From an uncultured Micrococcales bacterium (GTDB lineage: Bacteria; Actinomycetota; Actinomycetes; Actinomycetales; Microbacteriaceae): a stretch of DNA of 6,368 bases. The notes under the pieces were generated by a model that searched no databases, was not told the DNA's origin, and was given only the letters and a program-made list of their open reading frames with translations. This document shows positions 1 through 6,048 of the stretch, piece by piece (within the stretch, counting starts at the first letter, position 1; the number at the start of each line of letters is the position of its first letter). The translations under genes were made by a program, and so were the position numbers. The stretch spans positions 1 through 6,368 of the forward strand of contig CAIJWY010000119.1 of the NCBI GenBank assembly GCA_903824455.1, written 5' to 3'.

Positions 1-146
1 AAGAAGCCGTCTTTCTCGAACGTGTAGGCGCGGCCACCCGTGCGCTCGCGGGCTTCGAGCACGGTAACTTCCATGCCACTCTTGGCAAGCAGTGCGGCCG
101 TTGAGAGGCCAGCAATTCCTCCACCGATAACTACTGCTTTTTTCAT
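1..146 (-). CDS. crtI: CrtI-type phytoene desaturase (N-terminal part, cut by left edge)
   Basis: The first 48 codons of an FAD-dependent carotenoid desaturase read leftward from an ATG at 146-144. The protein begins MKKAVVIGGGIAGLS, a dinucleotide-binding fold with the GxGxxG-type glycines at residues 8-13, followed by the acidic residue E31 (VLEAR) that in this family contacts the adenosine ribose. Next comes the TGGRAYTFEKDGF segment (36-48), typical of the CrtI/amine-oxidase superfamily. The family introduces double bonds into phytoene at the membrane, yielding for example lycopene. The start codon overlaps the crtB stop as ATGA, so the two are probably translationally coupled, and the pairing with phytoene synthase is the main reason to prefer phytoene as substrate. 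With only about a tenth of the protein visible, the number of desaturation steps cannot be told, and another carotenoid oxidase or desaturase of the family remains possible. Confidence 0.88.
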   Translation of the reverse strand, partial: MKKAVVIGGGIAGLSTAALLAKSGMEVTVLEARERTGGRAYTFEKDGF

Positions 147-1036
147 TTAGGCAACCATCCGAACGTTACGCGAGTGACCAGCACGAGTTTGAGCCAGTCC
201 GGAACGCGAATTCGGGTGGTCATTAATTTCTTCGCCGGGGTAATTGATATCAGGTCGTTTAGTGCCTGAAATAGCATTTGAGCGCTTCCAACCGCGCGCT
301 GGGCCCCCTTTGGCAAAACTCGAACTGCTTTGGCGGCAGTCTTCAATTCACCGCGAATGTCGGCAACCAGTTCGTCACGCTTTTCGTTAGTCAGTTTCTT
401 CGGGTCAAGGCCGGGGAAGTAGGAGCGCCCAAGGTCTCCATTATCGGCTGCTAGGTCTCGCAAGAAGTTCACCTTTTGGAAAGCGGAACCCAGCGCTCTG
501 GCACCATCGGTCATCGTGGCAATTTCGGGGTTTGAATAAGTCTCGCCAACCAGGAAAACCTTGAGGCACATTAGGCCAATGACTTCGGCAGAACCGTAAA
601 TGTATTGTTCAAATGAGCGTTGGTCGTGTTTGGTTTTCCAAAGATCGGTGCGCATCGAATCAAAAAACGGCTTAATCAGATCTCGCCCGATGGCGGCGTC
701 GTTTGCAGTTTTGGCAAAGGCGTGAACGATCAGGTTGGTCGAGTATTTTGCCCGTATCGCTCGGTAAACCTCTTTTTCCAGTTCATCAATGGCTGCGGAT
801 GGGTCCACCGCGCCACCGGAAAGTTTGGCCTCTTGGGCAGAACCGTCAACCACCTCGTCGGCAACGCGAACCAGCGCATAGATGTTGGCAACGTGCTGGC
901 GATATTTTGGTGCGAGCAGGGAAACGGCGGTTCCAAATGAAGTTGAATAGGCTTCGATCACGGCAGAGGCGGCTTTTTCCGAGGCAAATGTATAGAGTGC
1001 TAGGCCGGTTGGCGCCTCTGGAGTCTTTTGAGCCAT
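143..1036 (-). CDS. crtB: Phytoene synthase
   Basis: A 297-residue protein of the squalene/phytoene synthase family, close to the usual family length. It condenses two geranylgeranyl diphosphates to phytoene through prephytoene diphosphate, the first committed step of C40 carotenoid synthesis. Both Mg2+-diphosphate-binding aspartate motifs are present: ADEVVD (D60, E61, D64) and FLRDLAAD (D194, D198), the latter followed by GRSYFP (203-208). STSFG at 31-35 is the conserved N-terminal substrate-pocket segment. YIYGSAEVIGLMCL (145-158) is, from memory, the form seen in actinobacterial CrtB proteins. The ATG at 1036 leaves about 11 extra residues before the conserved block; no clear Shine-Dalgarno sequence precedes it, but a TAACCT lies 6 nt upstream (see the promoter entry). 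It sits 9 nt after corA and overlaps the desaturase by 4 nt. The usual neighbour crtE (GGPP synthase) is not upstream. A C30 dehydrosqualene synthase is the less likely alternative. Confidence 0.95.
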   Translation of the reverse strand: MAQKTPEAPTGLALYTFASEKAASAVIEAYSTSFGTAVSLLAPKYRQHVANIYALVRVADEVVDGSAQEAKLSGGAVDPSAAIDELEKEVYRAIRAKYSTNLIVHAFAKTANDAAIGRDLIKPFFDSMRTDLWKTKHDQRSFEQYIYGSAEVIGLMCLKVFLVGETYSNPEIATMTDGARALGSAFQKVNFLRDLAADNGDLGRSYFPGLDPKKLTNEKRDELVADIRGELKTAAKAVRVLPKGAQRAVGSAQMLFQALNDLISITPAKKLMTTRIRVPDWLKLVLVTRVTFGWLPK

Positions 1037-1048
1037 AGGTTAAGGTTA
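1037..1048 (-). promoter_or_regulatory. Candidate leaderless promoter (-10) of crtB
   Basis: On the minus strand TAACCT (1048-1043) matches the loose actinobacterial -10 pattern TANNNT, and 6 nt separate it from the crtB ATG at 1036. That is the distance expected if transcription starts at the A of ATG. No purine-rich Shine-Dalgarno stretch is seen in the gap, which supports leaderless translation. The hexamer overlaps the corA stop codon TAA (1048-1046). No -35 was recognised, and read-through from corA is an equally simple source of the crtB message, so this is tentative. Confidence 0.35.
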
Positions 1049-2014
1049 CAGCCAGTCACGCTTCTTGAAGACCCAGTAAAGCCCTCCCGAGATGGCCACA
1101 ATCAGGATGTTGGAGCTCCACACTCCCACTGCTTCGCCGAACCCCCAATAGGGGATGTTTTGCCCGTAGTAACCGGTGATTGCGGTTGGCACCGCGATGA
1201 TGGCGGCCCAACTGGTGACCTTTTTCATCACCAGGTTCATTCGGTTTCCCTGCAGGGTTAGGTTGGTTTCCAAGAGGGTGGTAACTAGGTCTCTCAGGCT
1301 GTCGGTCCAGTCGGCCACGCGCATGGTGTGGTCGTAAAGGTCCTGGTAGTAGGGGAGCATTTCGTTGTGAAGGATGTCGCCGTTGTGTTTCAGAAGCGGG
1401 TTGATCACTTCACGCATCGGAACCGCGGCCCGTCGCAAAAGCACCAGCGATTTACGAAGTTCATAGCTGCGCTTTTGAATCACCGTATCTCTCGGGCTGC
1501 TATCAAACAAAAGATCTTCCAACTCCTCGAGTTCGGTGTCTAGGCGTTCGATGACTTTGAAATAGTTGTCAATCACGACGTCGAGGATTCCCCAGAGCAG
1601 GAAAGCCACGCCGTATTTCGCAAGTTCAGCCGATTCATCCCAGCGTTTGACTACATCTTCCATTTGGAACGCGTCGTTCTGACGAACTGTAATCACCGCG
1701 TCTTTAGTTACGAAGATTGCCAGTTCGGCTAAGTCGAGTTCGGCGGTGTCGTTTGGGAAGTTCGCCTGATACATATTGATGAACAGGTGCGAGTCGTAGT
1801 GGTCGATCTTGGCGCGCTGACCTCCCTTGATTGAGTCTTCGATTGCCAATTCGTGCAGACCAAGCTCGTCGGCCAAGATTTTGTAATCGGCCTGGGTAGG
1901 TCTTAGCAGGTCGTACCAAACGGCACTCTTCCCCGCGAAGTGCTCGTCAATTTGGTCTAAAGGGAAGCCTTGGCTAACTAGCGCCCCATCGCGATACTGC
2001 CTGCTCATTGTCAT
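1046..2014 (-). CDS. corA: CorA-family magnesium/divalent cation channel
   Basis: A 322-residue CorA (2-TM-GxN) protein, a pentameric inner-membrane channel for Mg2+ and possibly Co2+ or Ni2+. The layout is classical: a soluble cytoplasmic alpha/beta domain (about 1-130), a long, highly charged helix through IERLDTELEELEDLLF (155-170) and on towards the membrane, then two C-terminal membrane segments at about 267-283 and 299-316 and a basic tail, KKRDWL. The selectivity signature after the first segment reads GYYGQN (281-286), so the canonical GMN appears as GQN with G284 and N286 kept. The start is uncertain by two codons, since ATG ACA ATG offers Met1 or Met3. Met1 is chosen because a -10-like TAGTAT lies exactly 7 nt before it and there is no ribosome-binding site. 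The gene diverges from ilvD and is followed after 9 nt by crtB. Nothing links a cation channel to carotenoid synthesis, so the association may be only positional. Confidence 0.93.
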   Translation of the reverse strand: MTMSRQYRDGALVSQGFPLDQIDEHFAGKSAVWYDLLRPTQADYKILADELGLHELAIEDSIKGGQRAKIDHYDSHLFINMYQANFPNDTAELDLAELAIFVTKDAVITVRQNDAFQMEDVVKRWDESAELAKYGVAFLLWGILDVVIDNYFKVIERLDTELEELEDLLFDSSPRDTVIQKRSYELRKSLVLLRRAAVPMREVINPLLKHNGDILHNEMLPYYQDLYDHTMRVADWTDSLRDLVTTLLETNLTLQGNRMNLVMKKVTSWAAIIAVPTAITGYYGQNIPYWGFGEAVGVWSSNILIVAISGGLYWVFKKRDWL

Positions 2015-2027
2015 GATTCAAATACTA
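2015..2027 (-). promoter_or_regulatory. Candidate leaderless promoter (-10) of corA
   Basis: On the minus strand TAGTAT (2027-2022) fits TANNNT and is followed by 7 nt before the corA ATG at 2014, placing the predicted transcription start on the initiation codon. No Shine-Dalgarno sequence is present. A TTGATA resembling a -35 box lies on the same strand at 2055-2050, but its 22-nt spacing is too long for a standard housekeeping promoter, so it is not counted. The hexamer overlaps the ilvD -10 candidate by two bases. Confidence 0.5.
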
Positions 2028-2036
2028 AACTTGAAT
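2016..2036. repeat. Perfect 6-bp inverted repeat in the corA/ilvD divergent gap
   Basis: ATTCAA (2016-2021) and TTGAAT (2031-2036) are exact reverse complements with a 9-nt centre, atactaaac. The centre contains or overlaps both predicted -10 hexamers, and each arm lies between one -10 and the start codon it serves. The symmetry could mark an operator that controls both genes at once, or simply reflect two similar initiation regions placed back to back. Six-base arms can arise by chance in A/T-rich DNA, so an operator role is only a suggestion. Confidence 0.4.
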
Positions 2037-2038
2037 TT
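2026..2038 (+). promoter_or_regulatory. Candidate leaderless promoter (-10) of ilvD and the ilv operon
   Basis: TAAACT (2026-2031) fits TANNNT and is followed by exactly 7 nt before the ilvD ATG at 2039. The predicted start site is the A of the ATG, giving a message without a 5' leader. There is no Shine-Dalgarno sequence in the gap, unlike ilvB and ilvC downstream, which have clear ones. A TTGTCA at 2008-2013 looks like a -35 but is only 12 nt upstream of the -10, too close to pair with it in the usual way. Confidence 0.55.
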
Positions 2039-3730
2039 ATGTCTGTAGATATCAAACCAAGAAGCCGCGACGTTACCGACGGCATCGAAAAGACCGCTTC
2101 GCGAGGCATGCTTCGCGCTGTTGGTATGGGCGACGACGACTGGGTTAAGCCTCAGATCGGTGTGGCCAGCTCTTGGAATGAGGTGACTCCTTGCAACCTT
2201 TCGCTCGACCGTTTGGCCGAAGCGGCGAAAACCGGAGTTCACGCTGCCGGCGGTTACCCGCTTGAATTCGGAACTATTTCGGTTTCCGACGGCATTTCGA
2301 TGGGCCACGAGGGCATGCACTTCTCACTGGTCTCCAGAGAGGTTATCGCCGACTCAGTTGAAACCGTGATGCAGGCCGAACGTCTCGACGGCTCGGTACT
2401 TTTGGCCGGCTGCGACAAGTCGCTTCCAGGCATGCTTATGGCGGCCGCTCGCCTAAATCTTTCGTCAGTCTTCCTTTACGCCGGAACCATTGCCCCCGGC
2501 TGGGTTCGTCTCGAAGACGGAACTGAAAAAGAAGTCACCATCATCGACGCCTTCGAAGCGGTTGGAGCTTGCAAAGCCGGAAAGATGTCGGAAGAAGATC
2601 TCGGACGCATCGAGCGCGCAATCTGCCCTGGCGAAGGTGCCTGCGGCGGAATGTACACCGCCAACACCATGGCCTCGATCGCCGAAGCACTGGGCATGAG
2701 TTTGCCTGGCAGTGCATCGCCACCGAGCGCAGACCGCCGCCGCGACAACTGGGCTCATCGCTCGGGTGAAGCAGTGGTCAATCTTTTGAAACTTGGCATC
2801 ACCGCCCGCGACATTCTCACCAAGAAGGCTTTTGAGAACGCGATCGCCGTCCTCATGGCATTCGGTGGTTCTACCAACGCGGTTCTTCACCTTTTAGCAA
2901 TCGCGCATGAAGCCGAGGTGGATCTAACCTTGGACGATTTCAACCGCATTGCCGATAAGGTTCCGCACCTAGGTGACCTAAAGCCGTTCGGCCGCTACGT
3001 AATGAACGATGTCGACCGCGTGGGTGGCGTTCCAGTGCTCATGAAGGCACTGCTCGACGCCGGCCTTCTGCACGGGGATGTGCTAACCGTGACCGGCAAG
3101 ACCATGGCCGAAAACCTAGCTTCGATTAACCCGCCAGACCCAGACGGCAAGATCATCCGTGCCATGGGCAATCCAATTCACCAGACCGGTGGCATCTCGA
3201 TTCTTCGCGGATCGATGGCTCCCGATGGTGCCGTTGTGAAAACTGCTGGGTTCGATCTTGAGGAGTTCACCGGTCCGGCTCGCGTTTTCGAACGCGAACG
3301 AGCTGCCATGGACGCACTAACCGATGGCAAAATCGCCAAAGGTGACGTTGTGGTTATTCGCTACGAGGGCCCTAAGGGAGGTCCTGGAATGCGCGAGATG
3401 CTTGCCATCACCGCCGCTATTAAGGGTGCCGGTTTGGGTAAAGATGTTCTACTATTAACAGACGGACGATTCTCGGGCGGCACAACCGGCCTTTGCATCG
3501 GACACATTGCACCAGAAGCCACCGACGGTGGACCGATTTCTTTGGTGCGCGATGGCGACTTGATTCGAGTCAACATTGCAGCTCGTTCGCTCGAACTACT
3601 CGTTGAGCCAGAAGAGTTGGATGCCCGTAAGAAAGACTGGGCACCACTTCCACCACGCTACACGCGCGGTGTTCTCGCGAAATATTCAAAGCTGGTTGGC
3701 TCCGCAGCCTACGGCGCAGTAACCGGATAA
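2039..3730 (+). CDS. ilvD: Dihydroxy-acid dehydratase
   Basis: A 563-residue IlvD, full length for the IlvD/Edd family. This cytoplasmic Fe-S enzyme dehydrates 2,3-dihydroxyisovalerate and 2,3-dihydroxy-3-methylvalerate to the 2-oxo acids that precede valine/leucine and isoleucine. Three cysteines fit cluster ligation: C52 (TPCN), C125 (GCDKSLPG) and C202 (GACGGMYTANTM). That is the three-cysteine [2Fe-2S] type, less oxygen-fragile than the [4Fe-4S] kind. D84 (SVSDGISMG), D126 and K127 match the Mg2+ site, where the lysine is carbamylated in characterised homologues. S479 in GRFSGG is the proposed catalytic base, and GGSTNAVLHL (276-285) is also conserved. The N-terminus KPRSRDVTDG starts right after the ATG, as in relatives, and no in-frame start lies just upstream. 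It is the first gene of the apparent ilvD-B-N-C operon, probably translated from a leaderless message. Confidence 0.98.
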   Translation: MSVDIKPRSRDVTDGIEKTASRGMLRAVGMGDDDWVKPQIGVASSWNEVTPCNLSLDRLAEAAKTGVHAAGGYPLEFGTISVSDGISMGHEGMHFSLVSREVIADSVETVMQAERLDGSVLLAGCDKSLPGMLMAAARLNLSSVFLYAGTIAPGWVRLEDGTEKEVTIIDAFEAVGACKAGKMSEEDLGRIERAICPGEGACGGMYTANTMASIAEALGMSLPGSASPPSADRRRDNWAHRSGEAVVNLLKLGITARDILTKKAFENAIAVLMAFGGSTNAVLHLLAIAHEAEVDLTLDDFNRIADKVPHLGDLKPFGRYVMNDVDRVGGVPVLMKALLDAGLLHGDVLTVTGKTMAENLASINPPDPDGKIIRAMGNPIHQTGGISILRGSMAPDGAVVKTAGFDLEEFTGPARVFERERAAMDALTDGKIAKGDVVVIRYEGPKGGPGMREMLAITAAIKGAGLGKDVLLLTDGRFSGGTTGLCIGHIAPEATDGGPISLVRDGDLIRVNIAARSLELLVEPEELDARKKDWAPLPPRYTRGVLAKYSKLVGSAAYGAVTG

Positions 3731-3744
3731 TTCGTAACTCAACG

Positions 3745-3767
3745 GTTTTACAAAACGAGGAAATTAA
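3745..3767 (+). promoter_or_regulatory. Ribosome-binding site of ilvB in the ilvD-ilvB spacer
   Basis: GAGGA (3757-3761) lies 6 nt before the ilvB ATG and is a good Shine-Dalgarno match. Just before it is a small palindrome, GTTTT (3745-3749) with AAAAC (3752-3756), whose arms are too short and A/T-rich to act as a terminator. The whole gap is 37 nt, with no room for a leader peptide and attenuator, so ilvB is most simply read through from ilvD. Confidence 0.7.
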
Positions 3768-5522
3768 ATGTCTAAAGAGGTTCTAACCGGAGCACAGGCG
3801 ATCATTCGTAGCCTGGAGCTTTTAGGTGTCGACACCATTTTCGGTTTGCCCGGTGGCGCAATTTTGCCAACCTACGATCCGCTGATGGATTCCAAAAAGA
3901 TTCGTCACATCTTGGTTCGTCACGAGCAGGGTGCCGGTCACGCGGCTGAAGGCTACGCCTCAGCTAGCGGTCGTCTCGGCGTTTGTCTAGCAACTTCCGG
4001 CCCAGGTGCCACCAACCTGGTTACCGCCATCGCCGATGCCCACATGGACTCGGTTCCACTTCTTGCCATCACCGGTCAGGTTGGTTCTCACCTAATCGGC
4101 ACCGACGCCTTCCAGGAAGCCGACATCGTTGGTATCACCATGCCTATCACCAAGCACTCTTTTTTGGTGACCAACGCTAATGACATTCCTGAAGTCATTG
4201 CATCGGCAGTTTTGATTGCCACCACCGGACGCCCAGGACCGGTTCTGGTCGACATCACCAAGGATGCCCAGAATCAGAAGTTTGATTTCGTTTGGCCGCC
4301 AAAGTTAGACCTACCTGGCTACAAGCCGGTGACCAAGCCTCACGGCAAGCAGGTTCAAGCGGCCGCTCAAATGATTGCCGCCGCCAAGAAGCCAATCTTC
4401 TACGTTGGTGGAGGAATCATCCGTTCGGGCGCCTCGAAAGAGCTTTTGGAACTTGCCGAACTAGTTGGCGCACCACTGATCACCACTTTGATGGCCAGAG
4501 GAGCCTTCCCTGATTCTCACAAGCAAAACCTTGGTATGCCTGGCATGCACGGAACCGTTCCTGCCGTGATCGGCCTGCAGCGTTCCGACCTTCTGATCAC
4601 CCTTGGTGCCCGCTTCGACGACCGTGTTACCGGAGACGTTAAGAGCTTCGCCCCAGAAGCCAAGGTTGTTCACGTTGACATCGACCCAGCCGAAATTGGC
4701 AAGATTCGTCACGCCGATGTTCCAATCGTTGGCGATTTGAAGGAAGTAATTCCCGAGCTAACCGCCGAACTCAAAAAGATTTACGCCACCAAGAAACAGG
4801 ACATCTCCGAATGGTGGAAGACCGTAAACACCATGGTCGAGAAGTACCCACTCGGTCACGATGAACCGGAAGACGGCAAGCTTTCCCCGCAGGCGGTCAT
4901 CAAGCGCATCGGTGAAATCTCCGGGCCGGAAGCCATTTACGCTGCCGGTGTTGGTCAGCACCAGATGTGGTCGGCTCAGTTCATCAAGTACGAGCGCCCT
5001 AACGCCTGGTTAAACTCGGGCGGCGCCGGAACCATGGGTTACGCGGTTCCCGCAGCCATGGGCGCCAAGGTTGCCCAGCCAGAACGCCTAGTTTGGGCCA
5101 TCGACGGCGACGGTTGTTTCCAGATGACCAACCAAGAGTTGGTTACCTGCGCCATCAACAACATCCCAATCAAGGTTGCTGTTATCAACAACTCGAGCCT
5201 GGGAATGGTTCGCCAGTGGCAGACCATGTTCTACAACAAGCGTTATTCGAACACCGACCTTCACACCGGCTCTGATTCGCTGATGCTTCCAGACTTCGTT
5301 AAACTTGCCGAAGCCTATGGTTGCCTCGGCATTCGCGTTGAAAAAGAAGAAGAGATCGATGCTGCCATCAAGCTAGCGATTGAAACTAACGACCGTCCGG
5401 TGGTAATCGACTTCATCGTGAGCCGAGATGCCATGGTTTGGCCAATGGTTGCGGCTGGTGTTTCAAACGACGAAGTTATGTATGCCCGCGATGCGGCGCC
5501 AGTTTGGGACGGAAGAGAGTAA
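3768..5522 (+). CDS. ilvB: Acetolactate synthase, large (catalytic) subunit
   Basis: A 584-residue thiamine-diphosphate enzyme that makes 2-acetolactate from two pyruvates, or 2-aceto-2-hydroxybutyrate from pyruvate plus 2-oxobutyrate, the first shared step of branched-chain amino acid synthesis. Three domains appear in order: N-terminal pyrimidine-binding (about 4-170), with the cofactor-activating glutamate E53 in RHEQGAGHAAEGYA; a central FAD/nucleotide fold (about 195-330), with LITLGARFDDRVTG at 276-289; and C-terminal pyrophosphate-binding (about 375-555), with the metal-binding GDG (447-449) to NN (474-475) motif and SLGMVRQWQ. These features separate it from catabolic AlsS or from other ThDP enzymes. 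G106 (GQVGS) stands where plant enzymes have the herbicide-contact proline; W484 corresponds to the other well-known contact. Compared with mycobacterial IlvB it lacks most of the N-terminal extension. ilvN starts 2 nt after its stop, which supports coupled expression of the two subunits. Confidence 0.98.
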   Translation: MSKEVLTGAQAIIRSLELLGVDTIFGLPGGAILPTYDPLMDSKKIRHILVRHEQGAGHAAEGYASASGRLGVCLATSGPGATNLVTAIADAHMDSVPLLAITGQVGSHLIGTDAFQEADIVGITMPITKHSFLVTNANDIPEVIASAVLIATTGRPGPVLVDITKDAQNQKFDFVWPPKLDLPGYKPVTKPHGKQVQAAAQMIAAAKKPIFYVGGGIIRSGASKELLELAELVGAPLITTLMARGAFPDSHKQNLGMPGMHGTVPAVIGLQRSDLLITLGARFDDRVTGDVKSFAPEAKVVHVDIDPAEIGKIRHADVPIVGDLKEVIPELTAELKKIYATKKQDISEWWKTVNTMVEKYPLGHDEPEDGKLSPQAVIKRIGEISGPEAIYAAGVGQHQMWSAQFIKYERPNAWLNSGGAGTMGYAVPAAMGAKVAQPERLVWAIDGDGCFQMTNQELVTCAINNIPIKVAVINNSSLGMVRQWQTMFYNKRYSNTDLHTGSDSLMLPDFVKLAEAYGCLGIRVEKEEEIDAAIKLAIETNDRPVVIDFIVSRDAMVWPMVAAGVSNDEVMYARDAAPVWDGRE

Positions 5523-5524
5523 CC

Positions 5525-6028
5525 ATGTCAAAACACGTTCTTTCAATATTGGTAGAAGACAAGCCGGGCCTACTAACCCGAGTTGCCGGTCTATTCGCTC
5601 GTCGCAGCTTCAACATCGAATCGCTCGCCGTAGGCACCAGCGAAATCGAAGGCTTATCTCGAATCACTGCAGTGGTCTCGGTTGATGGCGCTCCAATGGA
5701 GCAGGTCACCAAGCAGATCAACAAACTCATCAACGTGATCAAGGTGGTTGAACTCGATCCTGAAGCCGTTCAGCGCGATCACATGCTGATCAAGGTTAAG
5801 ACCGACGCGACCACCCGTTCGCAGGTGCTCGAAGCGGTAACCTTGTTTAGGGCTCGCGTCATCGACGTCGTGAGCGATGCAGTGATTATTGAAATCACCG
5901 GCGACTCGTCAAAGTGCGCTGCCTTCATCAAGATCCTCGAACCATTCGGCATCAAAGAAATGGTTCAGTCGGGTATTTTGGCAATGGGCCGAGGTTCAAA
6001 GTCGATCACCGAAAAGGTATCCAAGTAG
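5525..6028 (+). CDS. ilvN: Acetolactate synthase, small (regulatory) subunit
   Basis: A 167-residue protein of the IlvN/IlvH type, normal length. It binds IlvB, raises its activity and transmits feedback inhibition by valine. An N-terminal ACT domain covers about 4-78 (LSILVEDKPGLLTRVAGLF, then RRSFNIESLAV), and a C-terminal small-subunit domain about 84-158 ends in SGILAMGRG. G15 and N30 correspond to E. coli IlvH G14 and N29, positions whose change is known to abolish valine sensitivity; both are the sensitive-type residues here, so feedback control is likely intact. The reading frame is open back to an ATG at 5438 inside ilvB, but those 29 residues have no family resemblance, while the ATG at 5525 gives the expected N-terminus. 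The purine run GGAAGAGAG at the end of ilvB can serve as ribosome-binding site. The 2-nt gap to ilvB fits translational coupling and subunit balance. Confidence 0.97.
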   Translation: MSKHVLSILVEDKPGLLTRVAGLFARRSFNIESLAVGTSEIEGLSRITAVVSVDGAPMEQVTKQINKLINVIKVVELDPEAVQRDHMLIKVKTDATTRSQVLEAVTLFRARVIDVVSDAVIIEITGDSSKCAAFIKILEPFGIKEMVQSGILAMGRGSKSITEKVSK

Positions 6029-6048
6029 TTTTTCAAAAACCAACAAAC

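Noticed and set aside
620..1038. Open frames of 106 and 111 codons on the plus strand across crtB.
   Set aside because: They are opposite a clearly identified phytoene synthase and show no family resemblance or initiation signals.
2008..2036. A conventional promoter TTGTCA (2008-2013), 17 nt, TTGAAT (2031-2036) for ilvD.
   Set aside because: The -10 lacks the essential A at position 2, and transcription would start downstream of the ilvD ATG at 2039, which the conserved N-terminus requires.
2018..2320. A 100-codon minus-strand frame starting within ilvD and crossing the divergent gap towards corA.
   Set aside because: It covers the promoter region and the conserved ilvD N-terminus, with no resemblance to known proteins; most simply a shadow.
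2465..2890. A 141-codon open frame antisense to ilvD.
   Set aside because: No recognisable domain, low-complexity composition typical of an antisense shadow of a GC-biased gene, and no promoter or ribosome-binding site.
5438..5524. A 29-codon upstream extension of ilvN starting at an ATG inside ilvB, containing two CxxC-like cysteine pairs.
   Set aside because: The frame is open only because it overlaps ilvB. The ACT domain begins right after the ATG at 5525, which has a purine-rich ribosome-binding stretch and matches the family N-terminus.
6028..6040. GTTTTTCAAAAAC after ilvN as a possible terminator.
   Set aside because: Only A-T pairs apart from the ends and a one-base centre that cannot form a loop; no GC stem or U-tract, and ilvC follows with a strong ribosome-binding site.
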